A stretch of DNA of 50,809 bases from JAAYZQ01 sp034428935 (GTDB lineage Bacteria; Chloroflexota; Anaerolineae; JAAYZQ01), in the NCBI GenBank assembly GCA_034428935.1, contig DAOUHB010000073.1:1-50809 (forward strand), given 5' to 3'. Every line of letters starts with the position of its first letter. Position 1 is the first letter of the stretch. The position numbers were made by a program, and so were the translations under genes. The notes below the pieces were generated by a model that saw nothing but the letters and a program-made list of their open reading frames with translations, made no database searches and was not told where the DNA came from. Positions 33,898-41,558 of this stretch are shown here, one piece after another.

Positions 33898-34842
33898 GTG
33901 CGCTGGCTTGAGATCAGCGTCACCACCGACGGCGAGGCCGCCGAGGCGGTGGTTGAGCTATTTAACCGCTACGGCCACGGCCAGGCGGTGATCGAGACGC
34001 CGCTGGACTGCTTCGAGCACCAGCTCGAAGGCGAGGTGCAGGCCGCGACGGTCATCGTCAAGACCTACCTGCCCCTGGACGTGGACGGCCAGGAGGTGCG
34101 CCAGCGCCTCGAAGAAGGGCTGTGGCACCTGTCCCGGCTGTACCCCATCCCCGAGCCGGCCATGCGCGAGCTGGACGAGGAGAGCTGGGCCGAGTCGTGG
34201 AAGAAGCAGTACCACCGGCTGCGCATCGGCCGGCGCACGGTCATCGTGCCGGCATGGGAGAGCTACGAGCCCGGCGAGGGCGAGGTGGTGATCCGCCTGG
34301 AGCCTGGCATGGCCTTTGGCACCGGCCTGCACCCCACCACCCGCCTCTGCCTGGAGGCCATGGAGACGGCCGTGCCGCCGGGCGGCCGCGTCCTGGACGT
34401 GGGCTCCGGCTCGGGCGTGCTGGCCATCGCCGCCGCGCTCCTGGGGGCGGGGGCCGTCGTGGCCCTGGACGCAGACCCGGTGGCCGTGCGCGTGGCGGGG
34501 GAAAACGTGGCCGCCAACGGCGTGGCGGGACGGGTGGAGGTGCGCCACGGCTCGCTGCCTGGCGGCGAGGCGGTGCCCCTGAGCTTTGCCCTGGAGGGCC
34601 CGCTGCCCCTCCTCGAAGACGGCCAGTATGATCTCGTCGTCGTCAACATCCTGGCGCCGGTCATTGCCGGTATGGCGCCTTCACTGGCCGCCCGGACGCG
34701 GCCCGGCGGCACCGTCATTGCTTCCGGGCTCATCCTCGACCAGGAGGCCGTCGTGGTGGATGCCCTGCAGCGTCAGGGCTTCGAGATTGCCGGGCGCAGC
34801 CAGGAGGAGGACTGGGTCTGCCTCCTGGCCGGGCGTCCCTGA
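33898..34842 (+). CDS. prmA: Ribosomal protein L11 methyltransferase PrmA
   Basis: This 314-residue SAM-dependent enzyme methylates ribosomal protein L11. It has the N-terminal ferredoxin-like domain (RWLEISVTTDGEAAEAVVELF), the ESWAESWKKQYHRLRIGRR segment, PGMAFGTGLHPTTRL and the SAM-binding VLDVGSGSGVLAIAAALLG, followed by VVNILAPVI. The start is GTG at 33898. It is the fifth gene of the heat-shock operon, a position it also holds in Bacillus. The next gene is 9 bases away. Confidence 0.95.
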   Translation: MRWLEISVTTDGEAAEAVVELFNRYGHGQAVIETPLDCFEHQLEGEVQAATVIVKTYLPLDVDGQEVRQRLEEGLWHLSRLYPIPEPAMRELDEESWAESWKKQYHRLRIGRRTVIVPAWESYEPGEGEVVIRLEPGMAFGTGLHPTTRLCLEAMETAVPPGGRVLDVGSGSGVLAIAAALLGAGAVVALDADPVAVRVAGENVAANGVAGRVEVRHGSLPGGEAVPLSFALEGPLPLLEDGQYDLVVVNILAPVIAGMAPSLAARTRPGGTVIASGLILDQEAVVVDALQRQGFEIAGRSQEEDWVCLLAGRP

Positions 34843-34851
34843 GGAGGCGAT

Positions 34852-35613
34852 ATGCACCGCTTTTTCGTGCCGCCGTCCGGGATCCAGGGTGACCAGGTGT
34901 CCATTGTCGGGCCCCAGGCGCATCAGATCCGCCACGTCCTTCGCATGCGCCCGGGCGACAAGGTCGTCGTTCTGGACAATTCCGGTTGGGAGATCGAGAC
35001 CGAGCTCCAGTCGCTCGATGGGCAGGAGGTGAGGGGCACCGTGGTCTGCCGGCGGCTATCGACGGGCGAGCCGCGGACCAAGATCAGCCTCTACCAGGCG
35101 GTGCTCAAGAGCAAGGGCTTTGAGGTGGTGCTGCAAAAGGGCACCGAGCTTGGCATCGTCGAGTTCGTGCCCCTCATCTCCGAGCGCTGCATCGTCTCTG
35201 ACCTGGACTCGCTGGAGAAAAAGCGCCCGCGCTGGGAAACCATCATCCAGGAGGCGGCGGAGCAAAGCCGGCGCGGACGAAAGCCCTCGCTGCGCAACTC
35301 GGCGCTTTTGCCCCAGGCGTGCGATCACGCCCGCCAGACCGGGGGACTGTCGCTTATCCTGTGGGAAGAACATGGGCCGGCGTCGCTGCGTACCCTGCTT
35401 CGCACGGCGCCCCCCGGCCGCGAGAAGCATTGGCCCCCGTTCAGTATCAACCTCTTTATCGGCCCCGAGGGAGGCTTTGAACCCGGCGAGGTGGCCCTGG
35501 CCCGGCGCTATGGCGTGGTGCCGGCCACCATGGGACCGCGCATCCTGCGGGCCGAAACAGCCGGGCTCGTGGCAGCCGCCGCAGTCCTGTACGAGCTGGG
35601 CGACCTGGGCTGA
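34852..35613 (+). CDS. rsmE: 16S rRNA (uracil-1498-N3)-methyltransferase RsmE
   Basis: This 253-residue SPOUT-fold enzyme methylates U1498 of 16S rRNA. It has the N-terminal HRFFVPP PUA-like part, a central AVLKSKGFEVVLQKGTELGI segment and the C-terminal knot motif LFIGPEGGFEPGEVALA and MGPRILRAETAGL. It lies 9 bases after prmA, with a GAGGAGG site upstream, and closes the operon. Confidence 0.95.
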   Translation: MHRFFVPPSGIQGDQVSIVGPQAHQIRHVLRMRPGDKVVVLDNSGWEIETELQSLDGQEVRGTVVCRRLSTGEPRTKISLYQAVLKSKGFEVVLQKGTELGIVEFVPLISERCIVSDLDSLEKKRPRWETIIQEAAEQSRRGRKPSLRNSALLPQACDHARQTGGLSLILWEEHGPASLRTLLRTAPPGREKHWPPFSINLFIGPEGGFEPGEVALARRYGVVPATMGPRILRAETAGLVAAAAVLYELGDLG

Positions 35614-35626
35614 ACCGCCGTCAAGG

Positions 35627-35655
35627 TTGACAGGGCGGGGCAGGCGGGGTATAAT
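35627..35655 (+). promoter_or_regulatory. Perfect sigma-70 consensus promoter
   Basis: TTGACA (35627-35632) and TATAAT (35650-35655) are separated by exactly 17 bases. It is the strongest match in the window and drives the MBL-fold gene. Confidence 0.9.
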
Positions 35656-35709
35656 CCTTACCCAGCACCGGAGACGGCGATCCGGTAATCATCAGCAAAG
35701 GACTGTCTA

Positions 35710-36477
35710 CTGTTAAAAATCAGCTACATTGGGCACGCGACCATCATTGTCGACATTGGACAGATACGCGTGCTGACCGATCCCCTGTTGCGGGATCGGG
35801 TCACCTTTTTGCAGCGGCACGGCGACAATCCCGCCCCCCACATGCTCGCCGAGCGGTCCCCAGAAGTGGTGTTGATCTCGCACCTGCACTACGATCACGC
35901 CGACCTGACGTCTCTGCGCATGCTTCCCGGGCGAACCCTGGTGGTGGCTCCGCACGGCAGCGGGCGCTACCTGGGACGGAGGACCGGGTTGGAGGTGTAC
36001 GAGGTGCGGGCCGGCGATCGCCTGCGGCTTGCCGACGTGGAGATCACGGCCCTGCCGGCGGCCCACGGCGAGGGATTCTCGCTGCCCCTACCGGGCACGG
36101 CCTGCCTGGGCTATGCCCTGCGCAACAGCATGTCCGTCTACTTTGCGGGCGACACCGAGCTCTTTGAGGGCATGCACGACGTGGGGCGCGAGTTCGACCT
36201 GGACCTGGCCCTGCTGCCCGTGGGGGGCTTTACCCCTCGCGTTGGCGCCGGGCACCTGACCCCCAGGACGGCGGCCGAGGCGTTGCTCCGGCTCAAGCCC
36301 CGGGTGGCGGTGCCCATCCATTGGGGGGCGATGCGCCTGCCCGGCCCCCACGCCCTCTGGAACTCGGCGGACTATTTGAAGCGGCCGCCGCACACCTTTG
36401 CGGAGCACGCCTCGCTGCTCTCCCCGGGCACCGACGTGCGGATCCTCCAGCCGGGCGAGTCTACCACCGTCAACTGA
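35710..36477 (+). CDS. MBL-fold metal-dependent hydrolase (UPF0173-like), apparent CTG start
   Basis: This protein has the metallo-beta-lactamase fold pattern: N-terminal ISYIGHATIIVDIG, metal motif SHLHYDHADL (HxHxDH), a GDTELF segment and PIHWGAM near the C-terminus. The N-terminal strands and the GHAT motif lie upstream of the first usual start (GTG at 35770). No ATG, GTG or TTG is in frame before them, but CTG at 35710 follows AAAGGA (35697-35702) by 7 bases. I therefore start it at CTG, giving 255 residues; initiation at CTG is an inference. The substrate is unknown. It ends by overlapping the convergent DapF gene by 8 bases. Confidence 0.85.
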   Translation: MLKISYIGHATIIVDIGQIRVLTDPLLRDRVTFLQRHGDNPAPHMLAERSPEVVLISHLHYDHADLTSLRMLPGRTLVVAPHGSGRYLGRRTGLEVYEVRAGDRLRLADVEITALPAAHGEGFSLPLPGTACLGYALRNSMSVYFAGDTELFEGMHDVGREFDLDLALLPVGGFTPRVGAGHLTPRTAAEALLRLKPRVAVPIHWGAMRLPGPHALWNSADYLKRPPHTFAEHASLLSPGTDVRILQPGESTTVN

Positions 36478-37312
36478 CGTCAAACATCTCGTCCCAGAGC
36501 GTCGCCTGGCACACCCGCGTGACATCGCCCGCGATGGTGATGGACCAGTCGGGGCTGATGGTGACGTCGATGATGCCGCCGGGCATGTGCACGGCCACCT
36601 GCGAGTCGACCATGCCCAGGCGATGGGCCACCGCCGCGGCCGCGCTGCTGCTGGTTCCCGACGCCAGCGTGTAGCCGGCCCCCCGCTCCCAGATCTCGAT
36701 CCGCACGTTGGAGCGATCCAGCACCTGGAGAAACTGGACGTTGGTTCGCTTCGGGAAGCGGCTGGCGGTCTCGATGAGGGGGCCCAGCGATTGGGCCTCG
36801 GCGGCGCTCACCTCCTTGCGCAGCACCACGCAGTGGGGATTGCCCACCGTGGCGCAGCTCACCTGCAATGACCAGCCGCCCAGGGTGAGGCTTTCATCCA
36901 GCACCTCCCGCGGCCGGCCGGCGACGGGGATCTTCTCGCTGTCGAAACTGACCTGCCCCAGCTCGATGGTCACTCGCCGCCCGCCCTCGTGCACCCGGGC
37001 CGTGACCCTGCCGCCCGGCGTGCCGATGGTAAAGGGCTCGGTCCCCACGTGGCCCACGTCCCACAGGTAGCGGGCAAAGATGCGCAGCCCGTTGCCGCTC
37101 TTCTCGAACTCGTTTCCGTCGGGATTGTAGAGCTTCAGTCCAAAGTCGCAGCCCTCGGCAGGGATCGGCCCGATCAACAGGCCGTCGGAGCCGATGCCAT
37201 AGTGCCGGTCGCAGATGCGCTTGATCTGGGCGCCACTCAGGCTCACCTCCGAGCCGGCGGGATCCAGCACGAGGTAATCGTTGCCAAGGGCGTGGTATTT
37301 GTTCACCTGCAT
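36470..37312 (-). CDS. dapF: Diaminopimelate epimerase homologue lacking both catalytic cysteines
   Basis: This 280-residue protein has the two-lobed DapF fold: KYHALGNDYLVLD, IGSDGLL, NPDGNEFEKSGNGLR, SCATVGNPHCVV and IWERGAGYTLASGT. DapF normally uses two Cys as acid/base pair: the one after GNGxR and the one in ACGTG. Here they are Ile (GNGLRI) and Ser (LASGT). Either the enzyme acts differently or it is a divergent paralogue, so lysine/peptidoglycan meso-DAP formation cannot be assumed. The ATG at 37312 lies 19 bases after the peptidase stop. Family 0.95, epimerase function about 0.4. Confidence 0.85.
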   Translation of the reverse strand: MQVNKYHALGNDYLVLDPAGSEVSLSGAQIKRICDRHYGIGSDGLLIGPIPAEGCDFGLKLYNPDGNEFEKSGNGLRIFARYLWDVGHVGTEPFTIGTPGGRVTARVHEGGRRVTIELGQVSFDSEKIPVAGRPREVLDESLTLGGWSLQVSCATVGNPHCVVLRKEVSAAEAQSLGPLIETASRFPKRTNVQFLQVLDRSNVRIEIWERGAGYTLASGTSSSAAAAVAHRLGMVDSQVAVHMPGGIIDVTISPDWSITIAGDVTRVCQATLWDEMFDVS

Positions 37313-37331
37313 CTCTATCCCTCGTTTCCTT

Positions 37332-39443
37332 TTACCCGGCCGGCTCAACCCCCTCTGCAGGGTGCACAGTGCCGGCGCGCGTGCCAAGGACCTCGACGAG
37401 AAAGGCCCAGATGTCGGCTGCCTCCTGGATGACGATGGCCGTGGGCTTGCCAAAGCCGTGGCCGGCCCGGGTCTGGATGCGGATGAGCGTGGGGGCGTCG
37501 CCGGCCTGCGCGGCCTGGAGCGCCGCGGCGAATTTGAACGAGTGGCCAGGCACTACCCGGTCGTCGTGGTCGCCCGTCAGGATGAGGGTGGCGGGATAGC
37601 GCGTGCCGGGTCGCAGGTTGTGCAGGGGCGAATAGGCGAGCAGGGTCTTGAACTGCTCGGGGTCGTCGGCGGACCCGTAATCGCTGACCCAGGCCCAGCC
37701 AATGGTAAACTTCTGGAAGCGCAGCATGTCCATGACGCCCACCAGGGGCACGGCCGCGCCGAACAGCTCCGGCCGCTGCGTCAGGCAGGCGCCTACCAGC
37801 AGGCCGCCATTGGAGCCGCCCATGATGGCCAGCCGGGAGGGCGAGGTGATGCCGGAGGAGGCCAGGTATTCGGCACAGGCGATCATGTCGTCAAAGACGT
37901 TCTGCTTGTTGTGGAGCATGCCGGCCTGGTGCCACTCCTCGCCATACTCGCCGCCGCCCCGCAGGTTGGCCTGGGCAAAGACCCCGCCCATCTCCAGCCA
38001 TGACAGGCGGCTGGCCGCAAAGGCCGGCACCAGGGGGATGCTAAACCCGCCATAGCCGTAGAGCAGGGTCGAATTCTGGCCGTCCAGCGGCATTGCGCGC
38101 CGGTGGGTGAGGAACATGGGGATGGCGGTGCCGTCCCGGCCGGGGACAAAGACCTGGCGCGTGACGTAGGCGCCGGGGTCAAAATCCAGGGGTGGGGCAA
38201 ACATCAGCTCGCCCTCGTCGCGGGCCAGGTCGTAGCGAAAGATGGTGACCGGGTAGAGAAAGGACTGGAAAGCGTAGAACATCTCGTCGTCGTCGGGCTG
38301 CCCGGTGAGCTGCAAGGCGTCGCCCAGGGAGGGAATGGAGCCCAGGGTGGGCAGCTCGATGGCGCCCAGGGGATCCCCATTCCGGGAAACGCGCAGGATC
38401 TGGTGGTAGGCGTCGTGCAGGGTGACGGCGATGAACTCGCCGTGCACCAGGCGCACCTCGCCGAGCACGTCGTCGCTCTCGGCAATGAGGGTGCGCCACG
38501 ACTCTCGCTCCGGGTGCTCGGTGTCGACGGCGATGAGCCGGCCCCGGGGCGCCTGGAGGTCGGTGCGCAGATAAAAGACCGGGCCGTCGTTGCCCACAAA
38601 GTGGTAGGCGGCCTCCATCTCTCCGATGAGCTCGACGACGGGGCCGCCGGCGTGCAGATCCTGGTAGAACAGCCGGTTGCGGACGTCGGTGCCCTGCCAC
38701 ACCTCCAGGATCAGGTAGCGGCCATCCTCGCTGGTCAGGGCGCCAAAGCCCCACTCTTTTTCGTCGGGCCGCTCGTAGATAAGGGTATCCCGGGCCTGCG
38801 CCTCGCCCAGCCGGTGCAGGTAGAGCTTCTGGTAGTAGTTGACCCCCGTATAGTCGGTGCCGGGGGCCGGCGCGTCGTAGCGGGCATAGTAAAAGCCCGA
38901 GCTGTCGGCGGACCAGGCGGCGCCCGAGAACTTGCTCCATTCCACGACGTCGGGCAGGTCCCGGCCCGTGTCCACCTCCCGCACGCGCCAGGTGAGCCAG
39001 TCGGAGCCGGCGGCGCTGGTGGCGTAGGCCAGCCAGCGCCCATCGGGGCTCGGCTCCCACCGGGTCAGGGCCACCGTGCCGTCTTCCGATAGGCCATTGG
39101 GGTCGAGGAGCTCGCGGGGCTCGGCGTCCAGGCTCTCCAGGACGTAGAGCACGTCCTGGTTCTGAAGGCCGCTGTTGCGAAGCTGGAAGTAGCGGCCGCC
39201 GCGCTTGACCGGGGCCCAGGCCTTGGCATAGTCCCACAGCTCGGTCAGGCGCTCGCGGATGCTGTCCCTCTCGGGGATGCGCTCCAGGTAGGCAAAGGTG
39301 ACCTCGTTCTGGGCCTCGATCCAGGCCCGCGTCTCTGGCGAGTCGGTATCTTCCAGCCAGCGGTAGGGATCGGTGACGGGGGTGCCGTGGTAGTCGTCGA
39401 CCTGGTCTCTGGTGCGCGTCGGAGGATACTTGATTTTGGCCAA
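37332..39443 (-). CDS. Prolyl oligopeptidase (family S9A)
   Basis: This 703-residue serine peptidase cleaves proline-containing peptides. The N-terminal segment (YPPTRTRDQVDDYHGTPVTDPYRWLED) and a seven-blade propeller region are followed by the alpha/beta-hydrolase domain. The catalytic triad is visible: Ser544 in GGSNGG, Asp628 in GDHDDRV and His662 in AGHGFG. No signal peptide is seen, so it should be cytoplasmic. The start is TTG at 39443 with a GAGG site 5 bases upstream; no in-frame ATG fits. It lies between a membrane protein gene and the DapF homologue, all in one direction. Confidence 0.95.
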   Translation of the reverse strand: MAKIKYPPTRTRDQVDDYHGTPVTDPYRWLEDTDSPETRAWIEAQNEVTFAYLERIPERDSIRERLTELWDYAKAWAPVKRGGRYFQLRNSGLQNQDVLYVLESLDAEPRELLDPNGLSEDGTVALTRWEPSPDGRWLAYATSAAGSDWLTWRVREVDTGRDLPDVVEWSKFSGAAWSADSSGFYYARYDAPAPGTDYTGVNYYQKLYLHRLGEAQARDTLIYERPDEKEWGFGALTSEDGRYLILEVWQGTDVRNRLFYQDLHAGGPVVELIGEMEAAYHFVGNDGPVFYLRTDLQAPRGRLIAVDTEHPERESWRTLIAESDDVLGEVRLVHGEFIAVTLHDAYHQILRVSRNGDPLGAIELPTLGSIPSLGDALQLTGQPDDDEMFYAFQSFLYPVTIFRYDLARDEGELMFAPPLDFDPGAYVTRQVFVPGRDGTAIPMFLTHRRAMPLDGQNSTLLYGYGGFSIPLVPAFAASRLSWLEMGGVFAQANLRGGGEYGEEWHQAGMLHNKQNVFDDMIACAEYLASSGITSPSRLAIMGGSNGGLLVGACLTQRPELFGAAVPLVGVMDMLRFQKFTIGWAWVSDYGSADDPEQFKTLLAYSPLHNLRPGTRYPATLILTGDHDDRVVPGHSFKFAAALQAAQAGDAPTLIRIQTRAGHGFGKPTAIVIQEAADIWAFLVEVLGTRAGTVHPAEGVEPAG

Positions 39444-39478
39444 TGGATCCTCATCCTTTCTTCTGTTGCAGGATGCCG

Positions 39479-40243
39479 CTATACGGGAAAGTCTCGGTGC
39501 CGGAAGTGCTCCTCCACGCGGCGGGCCGTGGCCTCTTCGCCCGGCGGCACGGGCACCTCGACGGTATAGCGGCGGTAACCCATGGGTCCCGTCCTGTCCA
39601 GGCTCCGCAGGTTGAACAGCAGCCGCGCCTGCCCGCCGTCGTCGACCAGGTCCACGCCCTCCATGCCGGCCAGGGGCCCGCCCCAGGTGTGGAGCACGCC
39701 GCTCATGTAGAGGCCGTTGGCGGCGATGATGGCCTCGCCGCCGCTCCGCAGCGCGCGGCGATGCTGGAGGGTGGGCATGACCAGGGCAAAGAAGGCCACC
39801 ACGACGAGCATGCCGAGCATGAGGGCCACGAACCCCGGCATGTTCTCCTCCTCGCCCTCCATAAAGCCCACGATCACGAACAGCACGGTGCAGGCTATGG
39901 TCAAGACAGCCACGATGAGCAGCATGAGCCAGTTCCGGCCCCGGGTCGCGGCCAGGTCGCGTTCGGCCTGTTCCCGCTGGAGGCCCGGGTCATAGGCCCA
40001 GCGGGCCAGAACCTCCTGGCCGCGGAGCATGGACTCCAGGCGCCGCACCCGGCGGGCAAAGATGACCGCGGTCACGAGCCCGCTGACCAGGAGAAAGAGC
40101 CCCAGGAACTGGAGGCCAAATCCCCACTCAAAGCCGTCCATGCCGGCCACGGGGGGCAGGACCATGAGCAGCGCGCCGGCGAGGGCGAGCACCAGGCCCA
40201 CCGTCCGCCCCGTGATTTCCGAATTCCGCCTCAACGTTGTCAT
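39479..40243 (-). CDS. Four-helix membrane protein of unknown function
   Basis: The product has 254 residues. Two hydrophobic segments lie at about 12-34 and 42-62, a charged stretch with an RRLESMLRGQEVLARWAYD segment follows, then two more membrane segments (about 108-130 and 138-160), and a C-terminal ~95-residue soluble region rich in beta strands (a PH-like shape is possible). I do not recognise a specific family. The ATG at 40243 follows a GGAGG site. A promoter lies at 40322-40350, and the prolyl oligopeptidase follows after 35 bases, so they are likely co-transcribed. Confidence 0.82.
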   Translation of the reverse strand: MTTLRRNSEITGRTVGLVLALAGALLMVLPPVAGMDGFEWGFGLQFLGLFLLVSGLVTAVIFARRVRRLESMLRGQEVLARWAYDPGLQREQAERDLAATRGRNWLMLLIVAVLTIACTVLFVIVGFMEGEEENMPGFVALMLGMLVVVAFFALVMPTLQHRRALRSGGEAIIAANGLYMSGVLHTWGGPLAGMEGVDLVDDGGQARLLFNLRSLDRTGPMGYRRYTVEVPVPPGEEATARRVEEHFRHRDFPV

Positions 40244-40321
40244 GTTGCCTCCGGGTGCTTGCGGACTGCCACGTCGTCGGTTCCTGGCACCTGGCGCCGC
40301 GTATGCTGAATGGACAGGGCT

Positions 40322-40350
40322 ATTGTAGCATGGACGGTCGCAAAGCTCAA
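40322..40350 (-). promoter_or_regulatory. Promoter for the membrane protein-peptidase-DapF operon
   Basis: On the minus strand, TTGAGC (40350-40345) is followed after 17 bases by TACAAT (40327-40322). It separates the operon from the ABC-transporter genes upstream, whose last stop is at 40386. Confidence 0.65.
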
Positions 40351-40385
40351 AAGGAGCAGCACAAAAGGCAACGGGCGGCCCCGCC

Positions 40386-41558
40386 CTAGAAGCGGACGCG
40401 CATGGAGCCCGTGTAGCCCGTGAGCTCGACGTAACCGCTGCCCGCCACAGGTTGCCCGGCCCGCCGGCCCTCGACCCGCACGGCGCCCTCCCAATAGGCG
40501 TAGGCCAGGTCCAGCTCCTGGCCGGCCAGGTAGGGCACGATCTCCACTTCGAGGGCCAGATCGGGCACGCTGAAAGTCCAGCGGGCGGGATAGACGGCGC
40601 CGGTGCCGGGGCTGCGCCAGGTGTCCTCCGCGCGGATCTGGAGGTCGCCGGCGGCCAGGTGCCGCGCCGAGCCGTCGGGCGCCACAAAGGTGCCGCTGGA
40701 GTACGGATCGATGCCGCCGTCCTCCCTGCGGAGCTGGAAGGCCATGAGCGCGCTGCCGTCGTCCAACTGCACCGAGAACCAGTCCCAGCCCACCTGCCCG
40801 GTGCCCAGGCTGCTGGTGCTCCACTCGTGATCCATCCAGCTCAGGCCGGTGACCTGGTAGGCCCGGTCGCCGACCTGCACGCTGCCCGCTGATTCCAGGC
40901 GCGTCAGGCTGTAGTAATAGGAGGCGTTCCCCGGCTCGGGGCCCTTGGGGCTGTAGCCCCGCTCGCCGTGGAGCACCGGGTCCCGGGTCGCGGCCAGGAG
41001 CAGGTCCAGGGCGACGCTATCCTGGGCAGCCCGGAGGCGGACGGCCCCATCGTCCGTCTCTTCCGCGCTCCAATCCTCCAGCCAGACGGCAAAGGGCTGC
41101 GCCCGGGCGCCGGCCAGGCCGGCCCCGTCGCGAGCAAACCGCTCGAAGGCGTGGAAGCGCCGGCCGGCCACGTCGGTCACGGCCAGGTGGGCCATGTAGG
41201 CCTGGTCGGCTGCCCAGGCCGACTCGCGCTCGACCCGCTCGTGGGGCGGCGCCAGGGCCCGCCGGAAAAAGGTGAGCTGGTAGCCCAGGTGCCGGCCGTC
41301 CCTGGTCTCCAGGTTGCCGGTATAGTACCACCATTCCACCTGGTAATCGGGATGGGGGCCGTGGTCGGCGGGGAAGCTGATGGGCAGCGGACCTTCGGCC
41401 CGCCGGTAGCCCTCGGCGTCGCTGGCCAGGGCCACGAGGCGGGCCTGCACTCGTTGCCCGCCCTGCCCGTCGCGCCCGGCCAGCCAGAAGGCGGCCGCCA
41501 CGAGGGCCGCCACGATTGCCAGGGCCAACACGAGGCGCGCCCGGCCGGCTCTACTCAT
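40386..41558 (-). CDS. AttH/CrtC-like lipocalin-fold exported protein
   Basis: This 390-residue protein has an N-terminal membrane segment (about 8-27) that anchors or exports it, then two lipocalin-like beta-barrel halves. Family motifs are HPDYQVEWWYYTGNL, GYQLTFFR and SWMDHEWSTSSLGTGQVGWDWFSVQL, as in carotenoid 1,2-hydratase-like and AttH proteins. Its gene overlaps the ABC permease gene by 8 bases, the same partnership seen for AttH with attE-attG in Agrobacterium. It is probably a carrier or hydrolase for lipophilic cargo; the specific substrate is unknown. Confidence 0.9.
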   Translation of the reverse strand: MSRAGRARLVLALAIVAALVAAAFWLAGRDGQGGQRVQARLVALASDAEGYRRAEGPLPISFPADHGPHPDYQVEWWYYTGNLETRDGRHLGYQLTFFRRALAPPHERVERESAWAADQAYMAHLAVTDVAGRRFHAFERFARDGAGLAGARAQPFAVWLEDWSAEETDDGAVRLRAAQDSVALDLLLAATRDPVLHGERGYSPKGPEPGNASYYYSLTRLESAGSVQVGDRAYQVTGLSWMDHEWSTSSLGTGQVGWDWFSVQLDDGSALMAFQLRREDGGIDPYSSGTFVAPDGSARHLAAGDLQIRAEDTWRSPGTGAVYPARWTFSVPDLALEVEIVPYLAGQELDLAYAYWEGAVRVEGRRAGQPVAGSGYVELTGYTGSMRVRF

